Positions 38,501-49,661 of a DNA stretch of 64,000 nucleotides are shown here, one piece after another. Under the pieces are notes generated by a model, which saw nothing but the letters and a program-made list of their open reading frames with translations, ran no database searches and had not been told where the DNA came from. The translations under genes were made by a program, and so were the position numbers. The stretch spans positions 33,515,706 through 33,579,705 of the forward strand of contig NC_045139.1 of NCBI RefSeq assembly GCF_008831285.2. The letters run 5' to 3'. This DNA is from Nymphaea colorata. Lineage: Eukaryota; Streptophyta; Magnoliopsida; Nymphaeales; Nymphaeaceae. Position 1 is the first letter of the stretch; every line of letters begins with the position of its first letter.

Positions 38501-39628
38501 GGATTGAATCTTTCATGTGGTTCATACCACAAATTTTGGTTAAATCATTTTTCTATTCTGACACAATTGGAGCTCTCATGAACATGGGAGGGACCAGGGG
38601 AATAACATTCTGTAAAATTTTGAACTATGTGGACACCCGTATGAGGATTTTAGATGGGGTTCTTCTGCAATATGGGTGGGGTTGTTACGCATGCATGTTG
38701 GATGTCTATGCTTTCTTCTCCTAAAATATGAAGCCTTCTTATGTTAAGTGGAATTCTTAGCTAATGGTTAAGTTAACCAACCAGTGCTTTCAGTCTCTTT
38801 CAAGCATACTTGTTGATGTTATTGTAGATTGATCAGTTGTTTGATGGTCAAGTTTCCTGAACACGTGTTCCTTGTGTGCATACATAAAACTAGGGTTGGA
38901 AATGTTCCCCACTGTAGCGCACCATCCACCCCCCACCCAAAAAAAAAAAGGAAACCCCACACACGTACACATAGAGCTTATATTAGTTCAGAATCTCACA
39001 TTGTTGTATACTGTTACCTCAAAATGCGATCATTGTTGTGCAACTGTTTCATCATGCCTTGGAAGACTTGATTTGTTGATCAACAATGAAAGCTTTCTAT
39101 TTCAAGTTCTAATACTTGGTCTTCGCATTTGGCAGGAACATACATCGACAAGAAATGTCCCTTTACTGGTGGTGTCTCCATCAGGGGCCGTATATTGCAG
39201 GGAACTGTCTACAAGGCTAAGATGATGAGGACCATCATTGTCCGGCGGGATTCTCTTCATTATGTTAAGAAATACCAAAGGTGAGAAAATACATAGAGCA
39301 GCCGCTAAAGTCTTTGTCTGTTTGATTTAAAAAATATTAAAAATGCCTTCATGCTCTGATCCAGATTTGAGAAGCGTCACTCAAACACTCCTGCCCATGT
39401 ATCTCCGTGTTTCCGTGTGAAGGAGGGGGATCATGTCACCATTGGTCAGTGCAGGTGAGTCGCCAGTGGATTATTGCACCATCGGTTGAGTCTTCCTTTT
39501 ACCTTCAGCTAACCATTCTTCTTTGCCATGTTAACAGACCATTGTCAAAGACGGTTAGATTCAATGTGCTGAAAGTCACTCCTGCTGGTTCCACTGGTGG
39601 AGGCAAGAAAGCTTTCACGGGCATGTGA
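35556..39628 (+). CDS. RPS11: 40S ribosomal protein S11 (uS17)
   Basis: Six exons: 35556-35567, 36436-36476, 36560-36660, 39136-39280, 39365-39454 and 39538-39628, total 480 nt (159 aa). The first exon encodes only MAEQ, in a good start context (GCCATGGCT). The joined protein runs [98 protein letters not shown], and ends [17 protein letters not shown] then KKAFTGM. This matches plant uS17 along its whole length, with the expected size. It binds 18S rRNA in the small subunit. Intron 3 is 2.5 kb and holds a tandem triplication. The tiny first exon and upstream telo-box are usual for plant ribosomal protein genes. Confidence 0.95.
36661..39135 (+). other. Intron 3 of RPS11
   Basis: A 2.5-kb intron. 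Besides the tandem triplication at 37546-38590 it is unremarkable AT-rich sequence. I looked for C/D and H/ACA snoRNA motifs, since ribosomal protein introns can host them, and saw no convincing pair. Confidence 0.7.
37546..38590. repeat. Tandem triplication, unit about 370 bp
   Basis: Three units, roughly 37546-37915, 37917-38280 and 38282-38590. Each runs in the same order: GTGTAAAGCACCC or a close variant, GCAAAGAAGGCATG, a CAGCAGGTGCC stretch, GTCTGCCGCATGGAGCCAAG (or a close variant), GAGAAAACTTGCCAGAT, and CACAAATTTTGG. The third unit is shorter and more diverged. No coding frame is shared by all copies. Confidence 0.85.
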
Positions 39629-39925
39629 ATTTTCAGTTCCTCGTGTGCATTTAGCACCATCTTAGCTGGTGGTTATCGCTTCCGATAGGTGGTTATCAGT
39701 TTGATGGTTTAGATGCACAGAATCTTGTAGTTCATGGGATTATTACCTTTATTGATTTTCCACCTACTGTTAGCAGCTCACACTTTCTTGGAGTATTTGT
39801 TATGCGGTGTCATGTTGAACAAGCTAGTTGGAATGAAAAATTTTGGTTGGTTCGGAGCTTTTCGTTTGGAATCTTTGGCATTTCATTTGTATTATCTTTT
39901 TTGTCTTCTTGCAAAAAGTATAACT

Positions 39926-39927
<2 letters not shown>

Positions 39928-39992
<65 letters not shown>
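39928..39992. repeat. (TA)n-(GA)n microsatellite
   Basis: A TA run interrupted once by CA, running directly into about 14 GA units; just downstream of RPS11. Confidence 0.9.
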
Positions 39993-39994
<2 letters not shown>

Positions 39995-41218
39995 TCAAAC
40001 AACTCTCTCTCTTTTGTGGAGGTCAATCACATCAACTCCCATTTTTTTAAAGAGTTTTTACACCTAATTTTCTTGTTAGAGTTGATACAATCTTCTCAAT
40101 CCTAACTAGAAAGCGATCTAATCCTGAACCTTTATCTCGTGGATCAATCACATGAACTTTCAGATTTTAGAACTGAACCTTGGATTTTCTCGCTAGAATT
40201 GATGCAGTCTCATCTCCCCTAACTTCAAAAGCAATTTTAACCCTAAACCGACCACGCCCAAGCTTCCCTTAGTCTAAAAGAAAAAAAATGGTTTCTCCAA
40301 AAACATGACGATGTGATTAGAAAAGCGACCAAAATATTTATACGGAAGAGCCACCTTTATCTTTTCTGAAGGAATTTATGGTAAGTCATTTTTCATTGGT
40401 GTGTAAAAAGTGGACAAGTTTGGTCCTAATGTTGTGGGGGTTGGGTAGCTCTTTTTACAAAGCTCGACTTGAGCATATGGGTCCCTCACGGTATCTTGTG
40501 TCAGACCCAATGTTACCGAAAGTTGTCTGGATTGGCAATTCGAACTGAATCGGCGACAAACAGATTCAATTTGGTGGTCCGTTTATTTGGTTGCCGGTTT
40601 AAAGGGATGCACAACTTTTTAAGGATTTGTATTTTGAATTTTCAAGCAAGGACTTTTCCACCGAAAGTGGTATTCTTTAAATAACTAACTCGCCCTTGAA
40701 AAATAAAAGAAAACATTAAAAAAAACTTTTTTCATATTTTAGTCAAATTTTTTATTATTATTTTCAGTTATTTTTTACAAACATTTTTTTAAACATATTC
40801 GGCCCAGTCACAGTCGATTCAGTTTAGCAAGTCAATTGACCTCTGACTTGCTTCAAGAAAACGACCTGCTGGGTAGGTTCGCCACGTGCTCTAGCCACCA
40901 TGCATATCTACCACCACCACTCTTTTTAAGTAACGCTACCAACCACCCAACTCATCCCTCAATTTCCCACAAATTACAAAGTTGTCAGCTAATTAGCAGA
41001 GGACCGTTAGGTAGAGCCGAAGGCATGCGCACGTTATTTTGCCTCTCGGTTGCCTTCTAGAAAGGGGCCTTTTAGTCTTTTTATAATTTTTTTTTCTTTT
41101 CATTTTCTTCCCCTTACACGGGAGATGACTTTTTTTTTTTTATGAAAACTTAATTTTCTGAAAGTTAAGTTCTAATGAGTTCTGAAAGCCCAGTTTTTGT
41201 ATTAGTCTAGCTAGACTC

Positions 41219-41560
41219 AAACTCACCCGTCAAAACTCAACTCGAACTCGACTGGTTCGTAAATGAGTCGAGGTCGAGTTCAAATATATGCTCGAAAGGT
41301 TAAACGAGTCAAGTTCAAATGGTAAGAGTTCGACTTCTTTTATACTAGACTCGACTCACGAAATATAATGAGAGAATACTTAAACAAGTAACAATTAAAT
41401 GAATTAAAAGAAACAAGACATGCTTAACATAAACAAGTTAAAGGAGTCGAGCTCGACGCTGCATTGGCAAGTCGAGTTCGAGATTGTTTTATGGAGCTCG
41501 GATCGAGTTCAAACTGAATTCGAGTTTTCTGAGTCGAGTCAAGCTGAGGCTGGCGTGCTG
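41219..41560. repeat. GTCGAG-rich dispersed repeat
   Basis: Dense with GAGTCGAG, CTCGAACTCGA and TCGAGTTC words on both strands, the halves being loosely inverted around an AT-rich middle at about 41380-41440. Resembles a decayed foldback element; no coding capacity. Confidence 0.4.
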
Positions 41561-42812
41561 GGCCGGCTTGTGTGCATCCTATTTGTGTGTTATAGTTGAC
41601 ACACCGAAAACCCATTTTTTCATTAATAACATGAAGGGGCAACTTTTGACAAACTCAAGCTTTGTTAAAATTGAGTGTTTCCTAATCCCAGATTTGATGT
41701 CACCAAAACACTCTAAATACTTAAAAGCTCGTACGTGTTATCGGGTCCAGTTGTGTTGTAGATCAGAATGGAAATGAGTAGAAACATATGTACTTATATA
41801 TGATCGCTCTTCTTCAAGGACAAACCTATATATTTGTGCCCACTCACTCAAATTTCTAGCTCCGTCACTTGTTAAGCCAACATTAATGAACAGTACTGGA
41901 ATATATATACCTATATATATAGAAAAATTGAATGCTAACCTTAGTTATCTAAGGTCACCCAGCTCATTCATGAGGGCTGTTCGATACATTGTAAGGAATG
42001 GTTGAAATAAAAACAAGGAGAAAAGATTATGAACATTTTCATAGCACCTTTTTCTCTCTATTTTTCTCTCTTTATATATATATATATATACATAAAATAT
42101 ATGTGTGTGTGCATGCAATGCATTTGTATAGAAATTGCATGATTAAGTCTTTTTTTAAACTTTAGCCATGCAAGTTTGGGTTAAGTCGTTCGAAACGTAA
42201 CAATTGATTGTTGACGTATATACTTCTTTTTTATAAGCAGTTAGATTTGAAGGGGACCATTTGGATGTCATTTTTTGAAAAACTTTGTCTATGAAAACCA
42301 ACTTTTGTGAAGGGGATCATTTTTTGAAAAACTTTGTCAGGATAAAAATCTTTGGAGGGAGCCGGAAAATCAATTTTGTACCAAAAACTTGGGAGGAAGC
42401 AGGTTTTGAAGACCCTTTGGTTGAGTTTGATAGCCTAGATTTTGAATCAGGAGATCTTTTGTTTAATCAAACATAGGACGTCAACAACTACATGATCATG
42501 ATTCTAAGGTCAGACATAAAATTTGCTTTGGGCTGACCTGCAAACGGGTTTTTACAAACAAAAAGAGCCAACGATCTAAAATTTCATAAACTTTGTGCTT
42601 ACAAAATGCCAACCACATCGATCTGTCGTTTTTAATAGTAAACTTCATATGGTTTTTGTTAATATTTTGGAAGATTGCCTTTAAAAGATTATTACATAAG
42701 CAATATAATTGCACCAAATTTTATGCATTCACGTTCCACCGGATAGATTCTCATATTCTCCCCCAAGTTTAGAAATCCGTCTACTTCATCTTTTTTCTCT
42801 CCACATCCTAAA

Positions 42813-42827
42813 CCTACCACTCAAACT
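42813..42827 (+). promoter_or_regulatory. H-box/AC-type MYB element upstream of F3H
   Basis: CCTACC, seven bases, then CT exactly fits the H-box pattern CCTACC-N7-CT of phenylpropanoid gene promoters; ACCTACC is also an AC-element bound by R2R3-MYBs. It is about 110 bp before the TATA box. A CACGT core follows at 42901-42905, a pairing known from chalcone synthase promoters. Confidence 0.6.
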
Positions 42828-42920
42828 TCGGCCATTACATTAAGCACAGTCAATGCAGTGGCAGTGTTAGCTATCACGTTTGCGCGGTTAGGTAAGAGGC
42901 CACGTCTCCTCCACCAAGCC

Positions 42921-42926
42921 TATATA
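42921..42926 (+). promoter_or_regulatory. TATA box of F3H
   Basis: CCTATATAGC lies 76 bp before the start codon, giving an expected transcript start near 42950 and a 5' UTR of about 50 nt. Confidence 0.65.
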
Positions 42927-43001
42927 GCGACCATTATGCCCATCATCGTCCCCAACACAGACCAAGACCAGACCAGTACAACAGCAGAGAGTGAGAGAGA
43001 G

Positions 43002-44844
43002 ATGGCACCAACAGTGGTGGTGGAGTCGTCGCCGGCAGCTGCTCAGCCGAGACCGTTTCTGCCGACGCTGAACGAGGAGAAGACGCTGAGGGAGTCGTTC
43101 GTGCGAGACGAGGACGAGCGGCCGAAGGTGGCCTACAACGACTTCAGCAACGACGTCCCCGTCATCTCCCTGGCCGGCCTCGACTCCGACGACTCCCGCC
43201 GTGCCGAGGTCCGCGACGCCATCGTCCGGGCGTGCGAGGAGTGGGGAGTCTTCCAGGTCGTGGACCACGGCGTGGACGCCTCCCTCGTCTCCTCCATGAC
43301 GGAGATGGCGACCGCCTTCTTCAAGCTGCCCCCCGAGGAGAAGCTCCGGTTCGACATGTCCGGCGGGAAGCGCGGGGGGTTCATCGTGAGCAGCCACCTG
43401 CAGGGGGAGACGGTGAAGGACTGGCGGGAGATCGTGACGTTCTTCTCGTACCCGTTGGCGGGGAGGGACTACTCCCGGTGGCCGGACGTCCCCGAGGGGT
43501 GGCGGGCGGTGGCGGAGAGGTACAGCGAGGAGCTGATGGCGCTGGCGTGTAAGCTGCTGGGGGTGCTGTCGGAGGCGATGGGGCTGCCGTCGGAGGCCCT
43601 CAGGGATGCGTGCCGGGACATGGACCAGAAGATGGTGGTGAACTACTACCCCCCGTGCCCGCAGCCGGACCTGACTCTGGGGCTGAAGCGGCACACCGAT
43701 CCCGGCACCATCACCCTGCTGCTGCAGGACCTGGTCGGCGGCCTGCAGGCCACCAGGGACGGCGGCAAAACCTGGATCACCGTCCAGCCCATCGCCGGCG
43801 CCTTCGTCGTCAACCTCGGCGACCACGGCCATGTGAGTTACTGCTGCTTGTGCTTTCTTTTACGAAAATTTTACAATCAAAGGCCATCATTTACTCATTA
43901 ATTATATACGGTCACCACGTTCTTGAGTTTTTTGCTTTTACTTTTTTTTTTTTGTTACGACCTTTTCCAGCTGGCTATTACCATCAATGAGATACATATT
44001 TTTTCAATATTTCGGAAATTTTTATTCCAAAATAACAGAAATGATGGTGACCTTTTACCTTTTGTTAAAGCGAAAGAAACGTTTTCAACTTGAAAGAATT
44101 TTGATGGAAAGAGTTAAAAACTCTTCCCATGATTTTACTTTTTTTTTTTTTAACTTTTGAACTTTCTTTTTACAGTTTGTCAGCATAACATGCTGTATAA
44201 AAAAAAAAAGGAAAACAAAAGGCTCTTTTTGACTGAATTCTCTTTCTAGAAATGCACATCATGCGAACACAAGTCTCAGAATTGGAGAATGTTAAAATAA
44301 ATGCCTTCCTTGGGACACTGTGTCCATGTGTTCCGCTGTCCCACGTTTGGATTCACTGACAATGGGACACCTTCTCACTGATATTCAACTAATTTTTAGC
44401 ACAACACGAGGTGATTCAAAGTTAAATTCAATTTCGATATAATAAAAAGTTTTAATACTAAGTGTTTCATAAATCTACCTCAAAGATTGGGAGAGTGTCC
44501 CTAAATTTAAGGTCTAACCGGTGCTGTGTGCATTTCTGCAGTACCTTAGCAACGGAAGGTTCATGAACGCGGATCACCAGGCGGTCGTGAACGCAAACTG
44601 CAGCCGCCTATCGATCGCCACGTTCCAGAATCCGTCGCCGGACGCAATCGTGTACCCATTGAAGATCAGAGAGGGAGAGGCGTCGATAATGGAGGAGCCC
44701 ATCACCTTTGCAGAGATGTACAAGAGGAAGATGGCCAGAGACCTGGAGCTCGCCAGGCTCAAAAAGCTTGCCAAGGAGGACAAAAGCGAGCAGCAGGTCG
44801 AGGAGATCGCCAAAGCCAAATCGATCAACGAAATTCTGGCCTAA
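43002..44844 (+). CDS. F3H: Flavanone 3-hydroxylase (naringenin 3-dioxygenase)
   Basis: Two exons, 43002-43832 and 44542-44844, give 377 aa. The ATG at 43002 ([10 protein letters not shown]) is chosen over an in-frame upstream ATG at 42858, because that one precedes the TATA box and its extension is not protein-like for this family. The N-terminal DIOX_N region carries [20 protein letters not shown]. The Fe(II)/2-oxoglutarate core has H231 and D233 ([14 protein letters not shown]), H289 (NADHQAVVN) and the oxoglutarate-binding R299/S301 (RLSIATF). The end, [20 protein letters not shown] then LKKLAKE, is diagnostic of F3H. The enzyme turns flavanones such as naringenin into dihydroflavonols in the cytosol, the entry to flavonols and anthocyanins. 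Exon 1 is very GC-rich while its intron and flanks are AT-rich. Many F3H genes have two introns; here one is seen. Confidence 0.95.
43833..44541 (+). other. Intron of F3H
   Basis: A 709-bp AT-rich intron, donor CAT|GTGAGT, acceptor TTTCTGCAG|TACCTT. It contains GGGACAC words near 44312 and 44363 that are partly inverted. No other feature. Confidence 0.8.
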
Positions 44845-45698
44845 GCTGAAAGCAGTTGCTGCAAGTACTTCCTACTTAGTTCCATAAATTTGCAGCAACA
44901 CGCGATGCCACTGTATGAATTTATTTTCCACATGATGTTGTTCATCGAGGTTGTGTTGTTTTTTGCTCTGGCTGTTTTACGGGAGGTTATGTGTGGCTGA
45001 GGGGCAGTAATATAAGAAATCTTAAGCACCGATATGCAATACGAGAAGAAAGCAATGTATAAGCAAAATAAATTACGAGGGTGGGTGTGGGCCGTGTGGT
45101 CAACTGACCACACAACCTTACACTTAGTGTTTATATTACAGCACTTTTATTAACCTAGTCAGTTCCGTGGAAGATGGAAATTGAATTGAATCCACCAAAA
45201 CTGTTTCTAATGAACGGACAGACAAAGAACACTGTGCATGACATATCTTCTTGGCCCACTGCATATAACCAGCTTCAATTACATAAATCAAATAAAAATC
45301 ATTTGCCGATGTAAATGTATTTATGTATATGTATAATTTTTCAGAATATATATAAATGGGAAGAGACATAAAATTAATTAAGATACATAACACACCTAAA
45401 AATAATAAAATCGATGATATTGCACATGTTACCCTCATAGATATATATCAGTAGTGAATCAAATCTATTTGCCACCGATTCAAATCAAATTAGCTATTTG
45501 AGCTTATTCAAACTTATTGTACTGTTCTCGTTAAAACTTGTGTTTCTTGGTTTTTCTTCTTTCTCGGAAATGTTTTATTTTTTGAACCTGCAGACATTTA
45601 CTTTTATATAAAATACAAGGAAAATAAGTTAATCTTGTTCTTTAGGACATTTGTCTTTTCATTTTCTTAGTTCATGACACACTAACGGGTCCGTAAAT

Positions 45699-45880
45699 CA
45701 GGGCCAGAGCTAGGATTTTTTCAAAAGCAGGTCAAACAGTTCAACGCTGAATCGAGTAAGACCAAACTGAACTCAAGTTTAAAAAATACATTACACAACT
45801 AAAATTTTTTCAAATTTTGTTTTCTCAGTTAGTTAGGGTGGGGCCATGGCCTAAGTGGCCCCACCCTCCCTCCACCCCTG
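45699..45880. mobile_element. hAT-like MITE, CAGGGGCGGAG family, copy B
   Basis: Begins CAGGGCCAGAG and ends CTCCACCCCTG. The interior matches copy A (12119-12310): GTCAAACAGTTCAACGC, AAAAAATACATTA, CAGTTAGTTAGG and GGCCTAAGTGG. A clear target duplication is not seen. Confidence 0.5.
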
Positions 45881-46858
45881 ACTAGGATCGACAAACCCGG
45901 CCCAAAGGTGCGCGAACTGATTCTATTCCGATCAGCATATGAGATATTTCAATGGGATAATTAAGCAACACCGCCTTTTCACGTGGCAGTAAAATGGCCA
46001 AAGTGGCATCCTTTATTTATTTCATTATTTTATTCATGAACTTGTTTATATGAGTCATACTGACGTGCATTAATATGGTTAATGACTAAAATACCTTTAG
46101 TTCACATTGAAAAAGAAATTTTTTTGTAAAGATAAAAATTAAAATGAAAAAAATTAAAGACTATGAAAGACATTTCTTTTTAATAAATTACCAAAATGTC
46201 TTTCCCTTCTTTACAAAGGGCCTCGGCTAAAAGGGCTTCCATCTCATCCTCACAAGATATCAAACCTGCTTTTGATGCCTTGGGGGCAAAATGGAAACCA
46301 TCGTGATGATCCGAGCTTTCCGTCGTAATTATGTCGTTGATCTGTGAGGGTGCCTGAAACGTTGGCTCCAGATCCAATTAATCAATAACATCAAATTTTA
46401 TACAAGAAATGAAACATGCGATTGGATTTGCATTTCATTTTAAATAAATGACCCAATCTGGTTGAAGTGGGATTCAATTTCAAATAATTATCACACATCT
46501 AACATCCATACATTTGCAGAATTGGTTCTTAACATATCATAATTATGTATTTTGTATTCCTTTTATATATCTTAAATTTGACAAAATCTGATATAGTACA
46601 TATAAGAAGTTTTCCATTTACATTTGAATCCAAATATACGAATATCTGATAAATAATATATTTAGTTAAGTTCTTCTCAATCAAGATATGAGAGATTAGT
46701 CCGAACAAGTGAAAGAACAAGTAGTTTGTTAGTTACTCCATGCTGCGATAAACCATGTAAGAGGCAACGGTTCTGCTCAAAATTAAAATTTACACTTTTA
46801 CACATTATCAGAATCATGCTACGACTGCATTCGCTCTCTCTTTATTTTTCTCTTTTAA

Positions 46859-46883
46859 GATATATATATATATATATATATAT
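46859..46883. repeat. (TA)n microsatellite
   Basis: A short uninterrupted TA run. Confidence 0.85.
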
Positions 46884-47249
46884 TGGTATAAACCAGACCG
46901 TTAGGTCAGGGACAAAAACCAGATGCTCTAATTTTTGCTGAAATTTTATTTTCAATATAATGTAAACATCTTAATACATTTATTAAAAATATTTTGATAT
47001 AAAACATGTTTTACGTTTTGTTTCAAGTTATTTTTATGCAAAATATGGATTTTAATACTTTCAAAATTTTGATGCTATGGGAGTCATTCTTTTTTGCTTA
47101 TTTGTAAAATTTAAAAACACCAATAAAGCACCACGCAACTTAATATATGTTTTGCATCAACCTATTCTTTAGGTCATATCAGTTTAAACATCAAAATTAA
47201 TGTGAGTGTTTTTTTTTTTTCATTGCTTAGTGGTCTGGTTTCTACCAAT

Positions 47250-47275
47250 CTTTCTCTCTCTCTCTCTCTCTCCCC

Positions 47276-47310
<35 letters not shown>
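47250..47310. repeat. (CT)n-(TA)n microsatellite
   Basis: A CT run, then CCCCC, then about 16 TA units ending at the left edge of the palindrome. Confidence 0.9.
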
Positions 47311-47313
<3 letters not shown>

Positions 47314-47410
47314 CATATCTACCTACCAAGCATTTATAAACAATTTTCAAGATATATATATATATATATCTTGAAAATTGATTATAAATGTTTGGTAGGT
47401 AGATATGAAT
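47311..47410. repeat. 100-bp near-perfect palindrome
   Basis: The first 50 bases (from ATTCATATCTACCTACCAAG) and the reverse complement of the last 50 agree at 48 of 50 positions. The centre is a TA run, so there is essentially no unpaired loop. Any transcript would fold into a long hairpin. It directly abuts a TA microsatellite. It could be a foldback element, a local inverted duplication or an RNA hairpin source. Confidence 0.85.
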
Positions 47411-48603
47411 AATAAATATAAATGCACGTATGTTTGAGGTAACATATGGATTTTGGTTTCATTTTCAGGGGCGTTGATTTTGAATTTGTCTTGTACCGAT
47501 GTTTGGGTTTTGTCTCGTACAGTTCCGATTGTCCTTATCTCTACGAGTATTATCTCCTCACGCTCTCTAAAAATAGAGAGGCTGGTTTGTCCTGTATGTT
47601 CAGAACTGCTTGCCAAGGGAGGACAGCGACATGATCTCCGGGGACACGAGGAAGGAGTAGACGCTTTCACTTGAGATGCGGTTGAACAATGCCATGTGCC
47701 GTCGCTTATACCTTTCTTGTGCACAGCAGTGAAATTATAACCTCATATTTCTTTTTTAACTCAGGAAAATTGATGAGATGTTGCTTCAGTGATGAATTTG
47801 ACAAATGATGCCTGATTGGTTCGGTGCTCGAACGTGTGAGTTGCATATTTTAAAGGTAGGTTGAATCTGATTGTTCCGTTGGATTGAACTTGATAAAGGA
47901 GTAAAGGAGCCAGCCTCTTATGAGAGCAAAATGAAAAAAAAATATGAAAGTTATTTTTTTTTTCATGAAATGCGAAACTACCAATAATAAATCAAATAAT
48001 ACTGTAAAATTTGCACTATTATCAAGTAATGAACTTTTTGTGAAAAAATGGCTAAAATAATCCTTGAGAAACTATAAATATTCCACCCTAGCTTGATTGG
48101 ACTTGTCAGTTGTGTTCGATAGGAGGCCAAAAAAGGTTTAACCCTTCAAATTGTGTCATCTTCAAACAGGACCGTAGTATAAGGAGGTTCATAAAACTCT
48201 ATGATTTTTTATCAAGATCAATTGTGCTACTTTTTTAAACAACTCAAAACTTGGTATGTGAACTCGAAAGACTACTTCATGACAGTGGGAAAATAATCAC
48301 TCACTTAAAATTAAAAAAAAAAAAAAAACAAGTATAAGCCATTTAGGATCCGAAACCAAGCATCTGCGTTGTTAGATCAAACATAAAATCTTCAACTATT
48401 TTATTCGAATTATAAGTTCCTTTTATTAATCTTTGCACTTAGGACTTCGGGCACCAACGTAGCTAGTGAGGTAAAACTAAGGCATGTCGATTGTTGGCTG
48501 AAAATGGCTTTGAAACTCCATGCACCCTGAAGCAGTTGCTTATACCAACCTCACAAACCTTACTTATTTTTATTTTTATGTTAATAATTTCATATATTTA
48601 GTT

Positions 48604-48605
<2 letters not shown>

Positions 48606-48675
<70 letters not shown>
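48606..48675. repeat. (TA)n microsatellite, 70 bp
   Basis: An uninterrupted TA run. The poly-Tyr/Ile frame crossing it is not a gene. Confidence 0.95.
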
Positions 48676-48678
<3 letters not shown>

Positions 48679-49661
48679 TAGGTGCCCCTTAAAACATTAA
48701 GTGTTATTGAACTAGTGCTCCCGCCAGCCAAAATTTCTAGATCCGCTAGTGCCCTCAAGCGTCGACTCCACTCCCTTTTTTGTCTTGAGGGAATCAGAAG
48801 CGATCTCGGACCCTGAACTGTGCATTTGTGTCCATAGGTTAAACATGCAATCTTCAACTTTTTTTAGTTGAATTATAAGCTGCTTTTACTAATCTTTGCG
48901 CATAGGACAACAAGAAAGCTAGTGAAGTAAAGGTGTGTTAATTGTTAGCCTGCTAGGTGAAAACTACTCCTTACTCCCAAACCCCTTCTTAAGCTTGGTT
49001 TGGGCCCAGGCCTTGGAAAATTTTTGGAAAGATCCTTTTTAAAGGTAAAGCCTTAAAAAAAAAAAGGTTGCTTTTATTACTTGTTTTTCATAAGGAATAA
49101 GGAATCGAATAGCTTAATCCGCCAGGTTATCCAAAAAAAAAAAAAGAGCTTTAAAATGTGTTGTGAAAGAAAATAAACCAACTTTTAAAACAATAATTAA
49201 AAACCATTTTTTCATATAATCAACTTAACACACCCTCAAAGAATGGCCATGAAAAATATAAAAGGATAGAGCTGCCCAAGATCAGGAAAGAAGACAATAA
49301 TATTTGAACAGTGTAGCGTGTTTGTTAGACCAAACAGACAAATTCAATTTCTATGGGTGCTATTCTTTCAAACTACAATGAAAAATGTGCCATACTACCA
49401 CCCATATTTAAAGGTCTGCCGAGGGAAGAGATAGCTTCGCCTCCCCTTGTGCCTCAGTTCTTATGTGCTTTGATTAATTTCCATTTCCGTTCTTAAAAAT
49501 AAAAAGGAGGAAGATGAAGAAATATATTCAGAGAGCCAGAGTATGTACAAAGCCACAAATTACAGACCATAAAAAAAAAAAAAGAAACACTACAAGAAGT
49601 CGATCGTCTTCTTCAAAGCAAAAGAGAAAGAGAAAGAGTAAGATCATGGGTTTCTTCCTAA

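Larger units (their letters stand above)
39629..42810. other. Intergenic region between RPS11 and F3H
   Basis: A 3.2-kb AT-rich spacer with the RPS11 3' UTR, a TA/GA microsatellite, a repeat rich in CTCGA/GTCGAG words at about 41219-41560, and a short direct repeat (TTTTTTGAAAAACTTTGTC at about 42270 and 42318). No intact gene is recognised. Confidence 0.6.
44845..49661. other. Intergenic region right of F3H
   Basis: A 4.8-kb spacer with the F3H 3' UTR at the left and the 3' UTR of the small membrane protein gene at the right. It holds a hAT-like MITE, a nearly perfect 100-bp palindrome and several TA microsatellites. An open frame of 65 codons at 46377-46180 (minus, MDLEPTFQAPSQINDI) looks protein-like but has no recognised relative. 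Confidence 0.55.

Noticed and set aside
37546-38590. snoRNA cluster in the RPS11 intron
   Set aside because: TGATGA and TGATGT words occur but are not paired with a D box at a suitable distance, and no H/ACA tail was seen. It is kept only as something to test.
42858-43001. Upstream in-frame ATG extending F3H by 48 residues
   Set aside because: It lies before the TATA box and the extension is unlike any F3H N-terminus I know; the ATG at 43002 gives a normal length.
42888-43832. A 314-codon open frame antisense to F3H exon 1
   Set aside because: It mirrors the GC-rich coding strand, whose codon bias removes stops on the other strand. The plus frame carries every F3H motif, while the antisense product is low-complexity Arg/Gly/His.
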